Positions 7,438 through 14,872 of a stretch of 17,463 nucleotides of DNA are shown one piece after another (positions within the stretch are counted from its first letter, which is position 1; every line of letters begins with the position of its first letter). The notes under the pieces were generated by a model, which saw only the letters and a list, made by a program, of their open reading frames with translations, did not search any database and had not been told where the DNA came from. Made by a program: the position numbers and the translations under genes. The DNA comes from Chrysochromulina tobinii (taxonomy: Eukaryota > Haptophyta > Prymnesiales > Chrysochromulinaceae): assembly GCA_001275005.1 (NCBI GenBank), contig JWZX01002943.1, forward strand, positions 1 to 17,463. The letters run 5' to 3'.

Positions 7438-9414
7438 ATGGGCAACGCCGCGCCCGCGTCAATGGCGCCGCTCGCCTCGTCGACCTCGTCGTCTGCAGCG
7501 ACGCCAGATCCCTACGTCGATCTCTTCTCGTCGGCACCGCGCGTCGGGCCTATCGCTGCTGCTGGTGCGCTCATTCCGGTGTTGCCGCTGCTGCGTACAA
7601 GTCCATTTCACGACGAGCCACCTCTCCTTTGCGCCGCCTACAAGGCCAGTTGCGTTGGCTACTCCCTGCCTCCTCGTGGCACGCTCTCGCTAGCTTCGGG
7701 AGCGGGTGGCCTCGGCATTGGCGTCCCCGCAGATGCGAGCGGCCGCTGGAAACTACGCCCAAAGGACTTTTGCAAGGGCCCGCCGCAGGAGCTGGGGCGT
7801 TTACCCGGCCCCAAGGATCGCCTGCCCAAGGACGTGCCGAAGCCGGCGGACTGCTTCTGCCCGACCAACTCACTCGAGCAGCGCTTCAACTCGGACCCTC
7901 GCGGCTTCGATCGCCAGCTGCCGGCCGGCGCACATCCCAAGGTGCCCAAGCTCAAATCGGCCACGCGCTGTGCGCCGGGCCGTTCCTTCGTCACCTACCA
8001 GTGCTCGCGCACGCCACTGGTGCCTGTGACGGCGGCAACGTCTCCGAAGCCAGCGCTCTTGGGCCGACGGCTCGGACGGTGGACGTGGAGCCACCGAAGC
8101 AGCAGCAGCAGCAGCAGCGGCGGCGACGGAGTCCATGCCTTCGGCGTCGACGTGTTACTCGCGACTTCCGACCACTTCGGGCACGGCATGTTCGCGATGG
8201 TGCAGCGCGTCCTCAACCAGATTGCGCTGGCGACGACGCTCAGGCTCGAGCCGCACGTCTTCCTCGGCGAGTACACATTCATGGAGCCGCAGGCATGCGA
8301 GTTCGGCCTCAACCCCTACTATGCCGCCGCAGTGGGCGACAATGTGTGGGAGTATTGGTTTGAGCAGCCAGGGGGATACTCGCTGGGTGCGTCGAGGCTG
8401 GCCGACGGCCGACCAGTGCGCTCCGTGCAGGTGACGACGGTGGAGTGGAGCGCGGAGCGCCCCATCCGCGTGTACGGCACCGACGAGGCGCGCATGCGCG
8501 GTCGACGCGCGGCGCACGTGATGCTCGGCACGAATGGCACGCGCCTCGTGCGCCAGTCGGTGCGCAACGAGGCGCGGCGCGTCTTCGCGCCGTGGCGGGC
8601 GCGAAGTCGCCACATCATCGGCGTTCACATGCGCGGTACGGACAAGGTGGTCATGCCAAAGGTACCGCCGGAGGCCTACTTTCCGCTCCTCGATGCCTAC
8701 ATCGCCGCCCACGACGATGCGCTCATCTTCCTCGCCACCGACGACCGGCGGTATGCGCGCCGGCTGGGCAAGCGCTACCCTTTTGGCACGCGCGTCGTGA
8801 GCGTCGGGCAGGGGTACGACGACGCGAGCTGGGGCACCAGCGCCGACCGCACCGAGCTCTTAGCGGCCATGCGGCAGCGAACCAAGAAGACTACCAGCGG
8901 CGGCAACGCGCAGCGCGAAGCGCGCAGTCACAGCAGCGCGCATTCGCAGCAGCGCGAAGCGCGCATCGCGGCGTCCGCAGGTTACCAAAAGGGGAGCCAG
9001 GTGCTCCTCGACGCGCTGCTGCTCTCCATGTGTGACTTCATCCTCGTGACCGTCTCTGCCGTCTCCGAGTTTGCCCTCTGGATCGCCCCGCACCTCTGGA
9101 CGCGCCACCTCCAGCTGCAAAACAAGGACCGGTTCAAGGGACAGATGATGCCAGACTGGACTGAGCACGTGCCCGGTGCAGGCTCCACAGTTGGCCTAGC
9201 CCGTCAGCGCGCGGTGGCCGCCGCCTACTGCGATGCCTTAGATGTCGCGTGCGCAGCCGAGGGCAACACACCGCATCGCAAGCACCTCTACGGCGGCAAG
9301 TATTGCAACAAGTGCGAACCGCCCCACTCGGCCACGGCGGAGGCGGCGCAGAGGATGCTGCCCGAGCTCTTGCGGCTGAATGCGAGCCACTCCAGGCTCG
9401 CCTCGGAGGGCTGA
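7438..9414 (+). CDS. GT23/O-fucosyltransferase-like glycosyltransferase
   Basis: The 658-residue protein carries the signature of the alpha-1,6/NodZ-type and protein O-fucosyltransferase superfamily. HIIGVHMRGTDK (about 392-403) is the GDP-sugar-binding motif; ALIFLATDDRRY (428-439) and SQVLLDALLLSMCDFILVTVSAVSEFALWIAP (520-551) are the following family blocks. GDP-fucose would be the expected donor, but the acceptor is unknown. Residues 1-230 are lineage-specific, with a weak hydrophobic stretch (36-52), several cysteines and a run of seven Ser at 221-227 from (AGC)n. Residues about 480-512 are a low-complexity insert (two QREAR repeats) between conserved blocks. A Cys/His patch KYCNKCEPPH is near the C-terminus. 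There is no clear signal anchor, so Golgi location is not shown by the sequence. Single exon. Confidence 0.78.
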   Translation: MGNAAPASMAPLASSTSSSAATPDPYVDLFSSAPRVGPIAAAGALIPVLPLLRTSPFHDEPPLLCAAYKASCVGYSLPPRGTLSLASGAGGLGIGVPADASGRWKLRPKDFCKGPPQELGRLPGPKDRLPKDVPKPADCFCPTNSLEQRFNSDPRGFDRQLPAGAHPKVPKLKSATRCAPGRSFVTYQCSRTPLVPVTAATSPKPALLGRRLGRWTWSHRSSSSSSSGGDGVHAFGVDVLLATSDHFGHGMFAMVQRVLNQIALATTLRLEPHVFLGEYTFMEPQACEFGLNPYYAAAVGDNVWEYWFEQPGGYSLGASRLADGRPVRSVQVTTVEWSAERPIRVYGTDEARMRGRRAAHVMLGTNGTRLVRQSVRNEARRVFAPWRARSRHIIGVHMRGTDKVVMPKVPPEAYFPLLDAYIAAHDDALIFLATDDRRYARRLGKRYPFGTRVVSVGQGYDDASWGTSADRTELLAAMRQRTKKTTSGGNAQREARSHSSAHSQQREARIAASAGYQKGSQVLLDALLLSMCDFILVTVSAVSEFALWIAPHLWTRHLQLQNKDRFKGQMMPDWTEHVPGAGSTVGLARQRAVAAAYCDALDVACAAEGNTPHRKHLYGGKYCNKCEPPHSATAEAAQRMLPELLRLNASHSRLASEG

Positions 9415-10039
9415 AAAACGACGGTGCGTGCCGCTGCCGGCGACCAGCGGGGGCGTGTGCGGTAGTTCATCTGTAGACGAGTATCCCGCCGCGTAGGCCG
9501 TAGCCTACGGCAACGTGGCGCGTAGCTACAACGATGGCCAATTGGTCAGTCAGTTATGTCGCTCCTCCCCCCCGCCCGCGCTCACCATTCCACCGTCAAC
9601 GACGGCCCGGCGAGGGGGCTACGAACCCGGTCGGCCACGGAGCACGGTGAAACGTCACACGCACCGGGCACTTGGGCGTGGCTATCGCGCTATTCGCTAA
9701 ACTTCGGATTTATTAGTCGCTTCTAAGCGTAGCGGCATAGCAGGCGCGCATATTGCGTATACCGGTAGGAAGCCCTTAGCCGGGGCGTGCGACTGGGGGC
9801 GGCGGGAACGCTAACGACTCGGAAACATGACCCCACAGGCACCCACAGCCAAGCGGCGCATGCCCTTTTCCCGCTGCGTGTACGGTGTAGTTTTAGAACA
9901 CACAGGCAGGCATGCGATCAAATACGAGCTTGCGGCCACGGCGACTCGGCCGCTGCACGATGTACCTCGTCCCCTGCTAAGATGGTCCACGACGCAATTC
10001 GTCAAGCCTAGTCCGAAGCCGAAGCCGCCCGTGACCGTG
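9415..10039. other. Convergent intergenic region, 625 bp
   Basis: This lies between the stop codons of the GT23-like (+) and CCP5 (-) genes. No credible gene is seen; short ORFs such as 9811-10218 (-) lack family features. A perfect hairpin (CGTAGGC, CGTA loop, GCCTACG) lies at 9492-9509, with a GTAGCTAC palindrome at 9522-9529. I looked for a tRNA around a GGTTCG-like word on the minus strand near 9625 and found no cloverleaf. Confidence 0.5.
9492..9509. terminator. Hairpin in the 3' region of the GT23-like gene
   Basis: The inverted repeat CGTAGGC / GCCTACG has a 4-nt loop (CGTA) and starts 78 bp past the stop at 9414. Related GTA/TAC palindromes lie in the other convergent 3' regions. A role in RNA 3'-end formation is inferred, not shown. 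Confidence 0.35.
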
Positions 10040-12652
10040 TTAGCCAATCGCGACCGGTAGGTACCTCGGCGGCGCCGCCGCTGGGGCAAGCTCTTCCTCC
10101 TCGTCACTGAGCCCCGCCTCCTCCTCCCCGCGCAGCTCTGGCTCGTCATTGTCCGGATCCTCGTCCGCGCTACCGCCGCTTCCGCCGCCGCCGCCCTCAC
10201 CGTCCGTCTCGGCGCCATTGGCCTTCGCCTTGGCCGCGCGTTCCGCCTCCTTCTTGTTCTGCGTGCGCACCCACGCGCCTATGAAGCCACGAAGCCCAAG
10301 CAACCCCTTAGCCGAGCCGCCGCCGGGCGCGCCAATGCGCGAGCACGGGTTGGCGTCCTGTAAGTCGAGTGCCGCGACGGCGAGGGATCGCCCTACAGCG
10401 CGCCAGTCGATGGGCGTGTACTTGGGCGAGGCCGACTTGGATGGTGCAGGCGGCGGCGACAGGTCACGCTTATCCATGCCCTTGGGCACGTGCGCCGGCG
10501 AGAGTCGGTTGACGAGCCGCCCCGTGTTGTATGAGCACTCGAGCGTGTATACGTGCGTGAGGCCGGTGAGCTTATAAGTGGCCACACGGCCCGAGCCGGC
10601 CTTCGAGAGACCATCGCGCGCATCGGGACGGTACATGTTGCGCTCGGTGAAGACGCAGCCGCCAAAGTCGAACCAACGGCAGTTGGCGCCCACGAGCTTT
10701 GCGTACAGCACATTCTCGACCATCGCGTCGAACTCGGGCAGTGCGTTCCCAAACAGGAAGCAGCCCCGTTTCGTGGCGTGCCCGTGCGTGTCGATGTAGA
10801 AGGCGAGACGGCCACGCGCATGCAGATGACGTACAAGGCGTCCGATGGCGAAGACACTCGAGTGGGCCTCGGGCGTGGCTTGGGCGTAGCAACGGTTGAG
10901 GTTCTGGCCGATGGTGTCGGCGCGGTAGTGGCCGCGGAAGACGCCATCAGGGTTGATCATGGGCACAATGAGGAAGACGAAGCGCTCGCGCAGTGCGTGG
11001 GCGCGCGGGTCGCTCGTATTGAGCAGGAATTCCAGCAGCCCATCCATGACATGCGAGGCAGGGGTCTCTCCTGGATGGACCCGGGCTGTGAGCAGAAAGA
11101 CGGGCTTCGTCGAGACAAAGGCGCGTGGCCGCTCACCCTCGGAGGGGAGCAAGCATGCGGGGGGCGTGCCCTCCATGGCGCCCTCGGCCGACGTAATGGG
11201 CTCCTCGAGCGTCTCGAGAAGGCCATTATTGCCCGAGATCGTGAGGAGATCGATCCGTCGCCCCTCCATGGAGCGCGTCAGCAGCTCGCGATGGTAGTAA
11301 ATACCGGGGGGCCGCGTGCTCGGCGTGAGGCTCGCGGCGTACAGCACGGCCGCCGCCGCCGCGCTCTCGCTCACCGCACGCGACGCCGAGGGCCACGCGT
11401 CCGCACGCGTTCCGAGCGCCGCCTCGAGTGCCGCAGCTTGCACCCGCGCCGGTGCTGCCGCCAAGGCATCGGCCACCGTAGCCGCCTCTGCCACCGCCGC
11501 CGAGCACGACGTCCCTGGGACCGTGGCGGCGCCACCATTGCGGGCTGCGACGGCACCTTGGGCCTTGTGGGCGGGCGCGGGCGCGGCGGCGGCAATGGCG
11601 CTGCGGACGCGAACCCTCTCTTGCGACGGCGGCGCAGCGGCCGGCGCACTCGGTACGGCGTCCGCCATGGCGATCGCCTTGTTCACAGCGGCGGCAGGTG
11701 TGCGCGCTCTCGGTCTCGGAATCTTGCTCACTGAGCACGATCGAGGCCCAGGGGCCCTTGGCGCCGCGGCGCTCGGCGCAGGTTCTCTGGCCCGCGCCAC
11801 GTCGGGCACGTCCTCGGTCCACGTGGGCATCGGCTCCGCGAGGGGGGGCGGCAACAGGCTAGGCTCCTGGCCGACCGCCGCGGCTGGTGTGGAAGCAGCG
11901 GCTGGTGTGAACAGGTTAGGCTCCAGGCCGACCGCCGCGGCTGGTGTGGAAGCAGCGGCTGGTGTGAACAGGCTAGGCTCCTGGCCGACCGCCGCGGCAC
12001 TCCACGGCGCACTTGACGCAGCGGCTGGTGTGGAAGCAGCGGCTGGTGCGTCGCTCGATGCGGCGGCGGGCGCAGGCGGCGCCACGTGCGCCGTCTTGAG
12101 CTGAGCGGGCCTTCCAGCACCATTGGCAGCTCCAATGGCAGCACCATTGCCAGCGATGATGGCGGCAGGTGGTGTCTCGAAGAGCGCATCCAAGTATGCC
12201 AGCCTCGCCATCGTATCCGTGTAGGTGAGCGGGAAGCAAAAGGCGAATTGAATGCAGTCGCTCACTGGATCGCACTCGACGCGGTGCTTGAAAGTGAGCC
12301 TGAAATCAGGGTCGCCCTTCATGGTGCCGGTTTGCGACGTTGGCAGTGGAATCCGGCTCCAACGTGGCTTCGATGGCAAGTGGCGATACACAGGTCGCAT
12401 GTCGTGCTTAAATAGCTTACCAAGGTTGTTCATGTTGTGCACCACGAACGTGAGATATCGACCACGCTGCGCACCACCCACAGTGAAGGCGAACCACGCC
12501 TTGTACTGCTTTTCATGCACCGTTCCGGCACAGTCCGGCGCTGTCCAAAGGTGAAACTCATCCGGCGTTTCACCTTGCTCGATGCGTGCGGCGTTGCCAC
12601 TGTCGTAGGCCGCATCGAAGGTGAGGCCGCCGACGTTGACGTTGCTAATCAT
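10040..12652 (-). CDS. AGBL5: Cytosolic carboxypeptidase 5-like tubulin deglutamylase
   Basis: The 870-residue protein matches the M14D (Nna1/CCP) family, closest by eye to CCP5. The N-domain (1-160) has SGNAARIE, DEFHLWTAPDCAGT, VVHNMNN and LPSKPRWSRIP, all CCP5-like. The peptidase domain (about 445-770) has HPGE (zinc ligands H526, E529), NPDG at 567, GQNLNRCY (R587), the third ligand in DTHGHA (H623) and the catalytic glutamate in TLECSYNTG (E705). The family removes glutamates from tubulin tails; CCP5 in animals acts on branch points and matters for cilia. Residues about 165-440 are an Ala/Pro-rich, probably disordered insert with three 19-residue repeats. The tail (about 795-860) is acidic. 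The start is the ATG at 12652. No intron is evident. Confidence 0.92.
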   Translation of the reverse strand: MISNVNVGGLTFDAAYDSGNAARIEQGETPDEFHLWTAPDCAGTVHEKQYKAWFAFTVGGAQRGRYLTFVVHNMNNLGKLFKHDMRPVYRHLPSKPRWSRIPLPTSQTGTMKGDPDFRLTFKHRVECDPVSDCIQFAFCFPLTYTDTMARLAYLDALFETPPAAIIAGNGAAIGAANGAGRPAQLKTAHVAPPAPAAASSDAPAAASTPAAASSAPWSAAAVGQEPSLFTPAAASTPAAAVGLEPNLFTPAAASTPAAAVGQEPSLLPPPLAEPMPTWTEDVPDVARAREPAPSAAAPRAPGPRSCSVSKIPRPRARTPAAAVNKAIAMADAVPSAPAAAPPSQERVRVRSAIAAAAPAPAHKAQGAVAARNGGAATVPGTSCSAAVAEAATVADALAAAPARVQAAALEAALGTRADAWPSASRAVSESAAAAAVLYAASLTPSTRPPGIYYHRELLTRSMEGRRIDLLTISGNNGLLETLEEPITSAEGAMEGTPPACLLPSEGERPRAFVSTKPVFLLTARVHPGETPASHVMDGLLEFLLNTSDPRAHALRERFVFLIVPMINPDGVFRGHYRADTIGQNLNRCYAQATPEAHSSVFAIGRLVRHLHARGRLAFYIDTHGHATKRGCFLFGNALPEFDAMVENVLYAKLVGANCRWFDFGGCVFTERNMYRPDARDGLSKAGSGRVATYKLTGLTHVYTLECSYNTGRLVNRLSPAHVPKGMDKRDLSPPPAPSKSASPKYTPIDWRAVGRSLAVAALDLQDANPCSRIGAPGGGSAKGLLGLRGFIGAWVRTQNKKEAERAAKAKANGAETDGEGGGGGSGGSADEDPDNDEPELRGEEEAGLSDEEEELAPAAAPPRYLPVAIG
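11861..11998 (-). repeat. 57-bp tandem repeat in the CCP5 insert
   Basis: Units begin at 11861, 11918 and 11975 (exact 57-bp steps; the third is partial). Each encodes a 19-residue unit of the form VGQEPSLFTPAAASTPAAA. Copies differ by only a few bases (cctgg/ccagg, gct/gtt), which suggests recent expansion. The length is a multiple of three, so the frame is preserved. Confidence 0.9.
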
Positions 12653-13112
12653 CTGTCAAAACCAGTGGATTTGAGCGACCACAGCGGCCCGCAGCGAGAG
12701 GCGGTTGCGAGAGGCGTTCCGGCATTGAAAAAGAGGTGTGAAAAATTGTAAACATTGGCTGTGAATGTGACTTTTCAAAAGCAAGCACGAGGTGAAAAGG
12801 ACGGAAAACTAAACACTTCGAATTGATGCAGCTCGCACACGCACCTCACAGATGCGAGCTTAAATCCAGCCCCTGTTGCGCAGTGCCTTACGAATCAAGG
12901 CCTCCTTCAGGCTTCACTGCAATTGCTCCACTGGAGGAGAGACGCGCCCACGCTGCGAGACCGCCAATCTATGCGCGACAGGCCGACAGCTGCGCCTCTT
13001 ACGGTAGGTCAGTACACGGTAGGTCGCCCAAGCCCGTGAACCAACCGTATGACTACACATATCATACCATTGTGGGTACCCTCTATTTTTGTTTACATAT
13101 TGGTCCTCAGCT
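12653..13112. other. CCP5 5' flank and 3' flank of the next minus-strand gene
   Basis: No gene is seen in these 460 bases. Nearest CCP5 is the TTCACAGCCAAT element (12754-12765). Further out are a direct repeat ACGGTAGGTC (13001-13010, 13016-13025), an inverted repeat GTATGA/TCATAC with a 9-nt loop (13047-13067), and an AT-rich stretch at about 13046-13100 that would be the 3' UTR of the gene ending at 13113. Confidence 0.45.
12754..12765 (-). promoter_or_regulatory. TTCACAGCCAAT promoter-like element of CCP5
   Basis: On the minus strand TTCACAGCCAAT is preceded by GTCACA and followed by GTTTACA. It ends exactly 102 bp from the CCP5 ATG at 12652, the same spacing as at KIN17. A TTCACACC word lies within the next 20 bp downstream (12735-12742). 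Confidence 0.6.
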
Positions 13113-14042
13113 TCAGCTACTGCCGCTCAGGCCCGACGCGCGCCGGGCAAAGTCAAGGTCAGTATGGTTATTGTCGAAGAACGAGAGAGGTGGGTAGATG
13201 ATGCCGTCTTGTTCGTACTCATCCTGCGGAATGGCGAGACCTTCCTCGAGCAACTGCGCCCGTGGCGTCGTTTGGTCATGTGCAGCGATGAGCTTTCTCA
13301 CTCGTTGCCTCGTCTGAAGCTGGGTGTAGCCACCGTCAGGCGTGCAGAATTTGCTTGGCAAGATCGTGTGGAAGCGCAGCGGCAGCGAGTTCATGTCACC
13401 CTGGGCCTTCACGAGACCGTACGAGTCGGTGATAGTGAAGCTCGTCTCCTCAGGATTGGCGTCGCTCGTATATGTGAAGTTATGCCAGCCCTGGTACGCA
13501 CAGAACGGTCCGTACGATTTCCACGTGTACCCGAGCTCGCCCTCAATGCGGTAAGTCTCGATTGTGTTGGGCTGCACTGCGGTGTTATTGATGTAGAGCA
13601 TTCCAGAGCCGCCGTTGCCATCGCTCTGCTCATCACGAAAATCGATGATGATTTGATCGCCATCGCAGCAACCATTGAGCCACGCCACGCGATTGGCACC
13701 TGCCCCGTGGTGCGCCAGAACGACACGGTATGATCAGCAACATGCAGGGCTGGCTCGCAGTCCAAAACGGGAGTCCGTGTCCACGCACCTGAGCGCATCC
13801 CGTACGCCTGATAGTTGTACCCGTGGCAGCCCACCCAAAGGCCCGTGGACACGCACATGCATGCCCGCCATGTTCGCCATCCTTGAGGTGCCCGTGCTAC
13901 ATCGAGCGACGACCTGCGACCCTTGGCTGCCCGCATAGAATGCGATAAGGCTGCTGAGCGCCGGAGCATATGCACCGGAACAGCGCGTCTTCGTGCGTCG
14001 TGCGGATGTAGCGGGGAGTGATTTCCCCGTCCGATCGCGCAA
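13113..14042 (-). CDS. Unrecognised protein, at least two exons, 5' end unresolved
   Basis: The 3' exon (13113-13699) is clear: after ANRVAWLNGCC it reads DGDQIIIDF, GSGMLYINNTAV, GYTWKSYGPFCAYQGWHNFTY and SFTITDSYGLVKAQG. This alternating polar/hydrophobic pattern with Cys and NxT sites suggests a secreted beta-sandwich. I do not recognise the family. A 89-nt intron joins it to an upstream exon reading CVSTGLWVGCHGYNYQAYGMRSG (about 13789-13860). Further upstream the coding-like signal changes frame: FYAGSQGSQVVARCSTG lies in one frame (about 13870-13940) and ITPRYIRTTHEDALFRC in another (about 13970-14022). No acceptor AG connects these cleanly, so tiny introns, a sequence error or decay are all possible. 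The boundary given uses the ATG at 14042 and is a guess. Confidence 0.5.
13700..13788 (-). other. Probable spliceosomal intron (89 nt, phase 1)
   Basis: On the minus strand the donor is CTCAG|GTGCGTGG and the acceptor GGGGCAG|GTGCC. Removal joins QAYGMRSG to ANRVAWLNGCC in frame and removes an in-frame TGA at 13734-13736. The donor GTGCG is the same as in the PARP intron. Confidence 0.7.
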
Positions 14043-14050
14043 ATTTTCCT

Positions 14051-14073
14051 AACCAAAACGTGCAACCAAAACG
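14051..14073. repeat. Direct repeat AACCAAAACG in a divergent gene spacer
   Basis: Two exact copies of AACCAAAACG lie at 14051-14060 and 14064-14073, separated by TGC, just upstream of the ATG at 14106. They lie between two divergently oriented genes and could be a promoter element, but the 5' end of the minus gene is unresolved. Confidence 0.4.
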
Positions 14074-14105
14074 GCGCGCCTTCTCTCGCAGACGTTTGAC
14101 ATTTC

Positions 14106-14631
14106 ATGCTGCCCACGCATGAGCCGCCGCCGCGGCTTGCCCGCCGGACGGTGGAGGCAGCACTAGCTCCACCCGACAACGCCGCGACTCCCTTCACGGC
14201 GAGGCGAGGGATCGGCATTCATCTGCTCCTGCTGATGGTCAATGTGCTCCTCGTGGCCTACAACTCGCGTGGCGCGTGGGCGCCGGTCAGTATGCCCATG
14301 ACCAACGCGCCACATGAACTGCTGCACCTTCCGGGCATCCAAAAGACTGACCCCACTGCCCAAATTGGTGCCGCTGCCACCGCCGCCGCTCGCCGGCGAG
14401 CCCCAGGGCCCCGTGTGTCCCGACTGCCCTGTGTGTCCCGATGAGCCGCCAATGGTGGGTGTGGGAGATGAGGGTGAAGCACCGCCACCCCCAGTGCTGC
14501 AGGAAGATCTGACGGCCGCGTACGTTGCGATGCTGCTGGTGCTCGGCGGCTCCGCGATCATTTGCTGCGGCCTGTGCTGGTTCTTCGGCGGCTGGAAGAG
14601 CTGGTTCTGGTCCATGGTCGGTAACAAGTAA
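14106..14631 (+). CDS. Small protein with two membrane segments and a Cys-Pro linker (two exons)
   Basis: The proposed exons are 14106-14285 and 14401-14631, giving 136 residues. Residues 36-51 (GIGIHLLLLMVNVLLVAY) are a membrane segment or signal anchor. The linker holds PVCPDCPVCPDEPP, a Cys-Pro-Asp repeat, followed by an acidic Pro-rich stretch. Residues about 98-123 (LTAAYVAMLLVLGGSAIICCGLCWFFGGW) form the second membrane segment, with a short aromatic tail ending in GNK. No family is recognised. The splice is inferred because the two hydrophobic halves are in different frames and join in phase 0 through GTCAGT and GGCGAG|CC; an acceptor 6 nt later is also in frame. Minus-strand ORFs over the same bases are Gly/Ser/His-rich shadows. 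A CGTAGCTACG palindrome follows the stop. Confidence 0.6.
14286..14400 (+). other. Probable intron (115 nt, phase 0)
   Basis: The donor is CGCCG|GTCAGT and the acceptor CGCCGGCGAG|CC. It joins the frame of the first membrane segment with that of the CPDC repeat and second membrane segment. The acceptor context is not strongly pyrimidine-rich, and 14406 is an alternative acceptor in the same phase. Confidence 0.5.
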
Positions 14632-14872
14632 TCCCGTAGCTACGCACGATTCCGAGGTGCGAGGTCCCACATGTGTATAAGAATGCTCCCGTCCTACAAG
14701 GTCAAAGTGGTTAGTACGTCGTAACGTAGTGTACATGTGGGTTGGTAGTGCGCAAAGGTTAGTACGTGCTACGACCTACGTCCAATTTGCAATTATCAGG
14801 GCAATTATTGGCCACGACCCACGTCCTCTGGTCGTAGTGGTTTCGAGTCCTGGTTAGGTACACTGAGTGCCT
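14632..14872. other. Convergent 3' region with TAGTACGT repeats
   Basis: This is a gene-less spacer between two convergent genes. It contains the perfect palindrome CGTAGCTACG (14635-14644) directly after the stop, and an 11-bp direct repeat GGTTAGTACGT at 14709-14719 and 14757-14767. The same TAGTACGTG word occurs in the CFAP418/KIN17 3' region. A GGTTTCGAGTCC word near 14840 recalls a tRNA B box, but no T-stem pairs around it. Confidence 0.45.

Noticed and set aside
9610-9650. tRNA gene suspected from a B-box-like word (also near 14835-14850)
   Set aside because: The flanking bases do not form a T-stem, and no acceptor or anticodon stem could be drawn in either place.
10553-11734. A 393-residue plus-strand ORF, and another of 262 residues at 11316-12104, opposite CCP5
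   Set aside because: They lie entirely antisense to a confidently identified gene, are composed of Arg/Gly/Ala from GC-rich codon mirroring, and show no motif.
14163-14627. Minus-strand ORF with Gly/Ser/His repeats opposite the small membrane protein
   Set aside because: It shows no membrane or domain signal; the plus strand gives two good membrane helices and a regular Cys-Pro repeat. Not fully excluded without RNA data.
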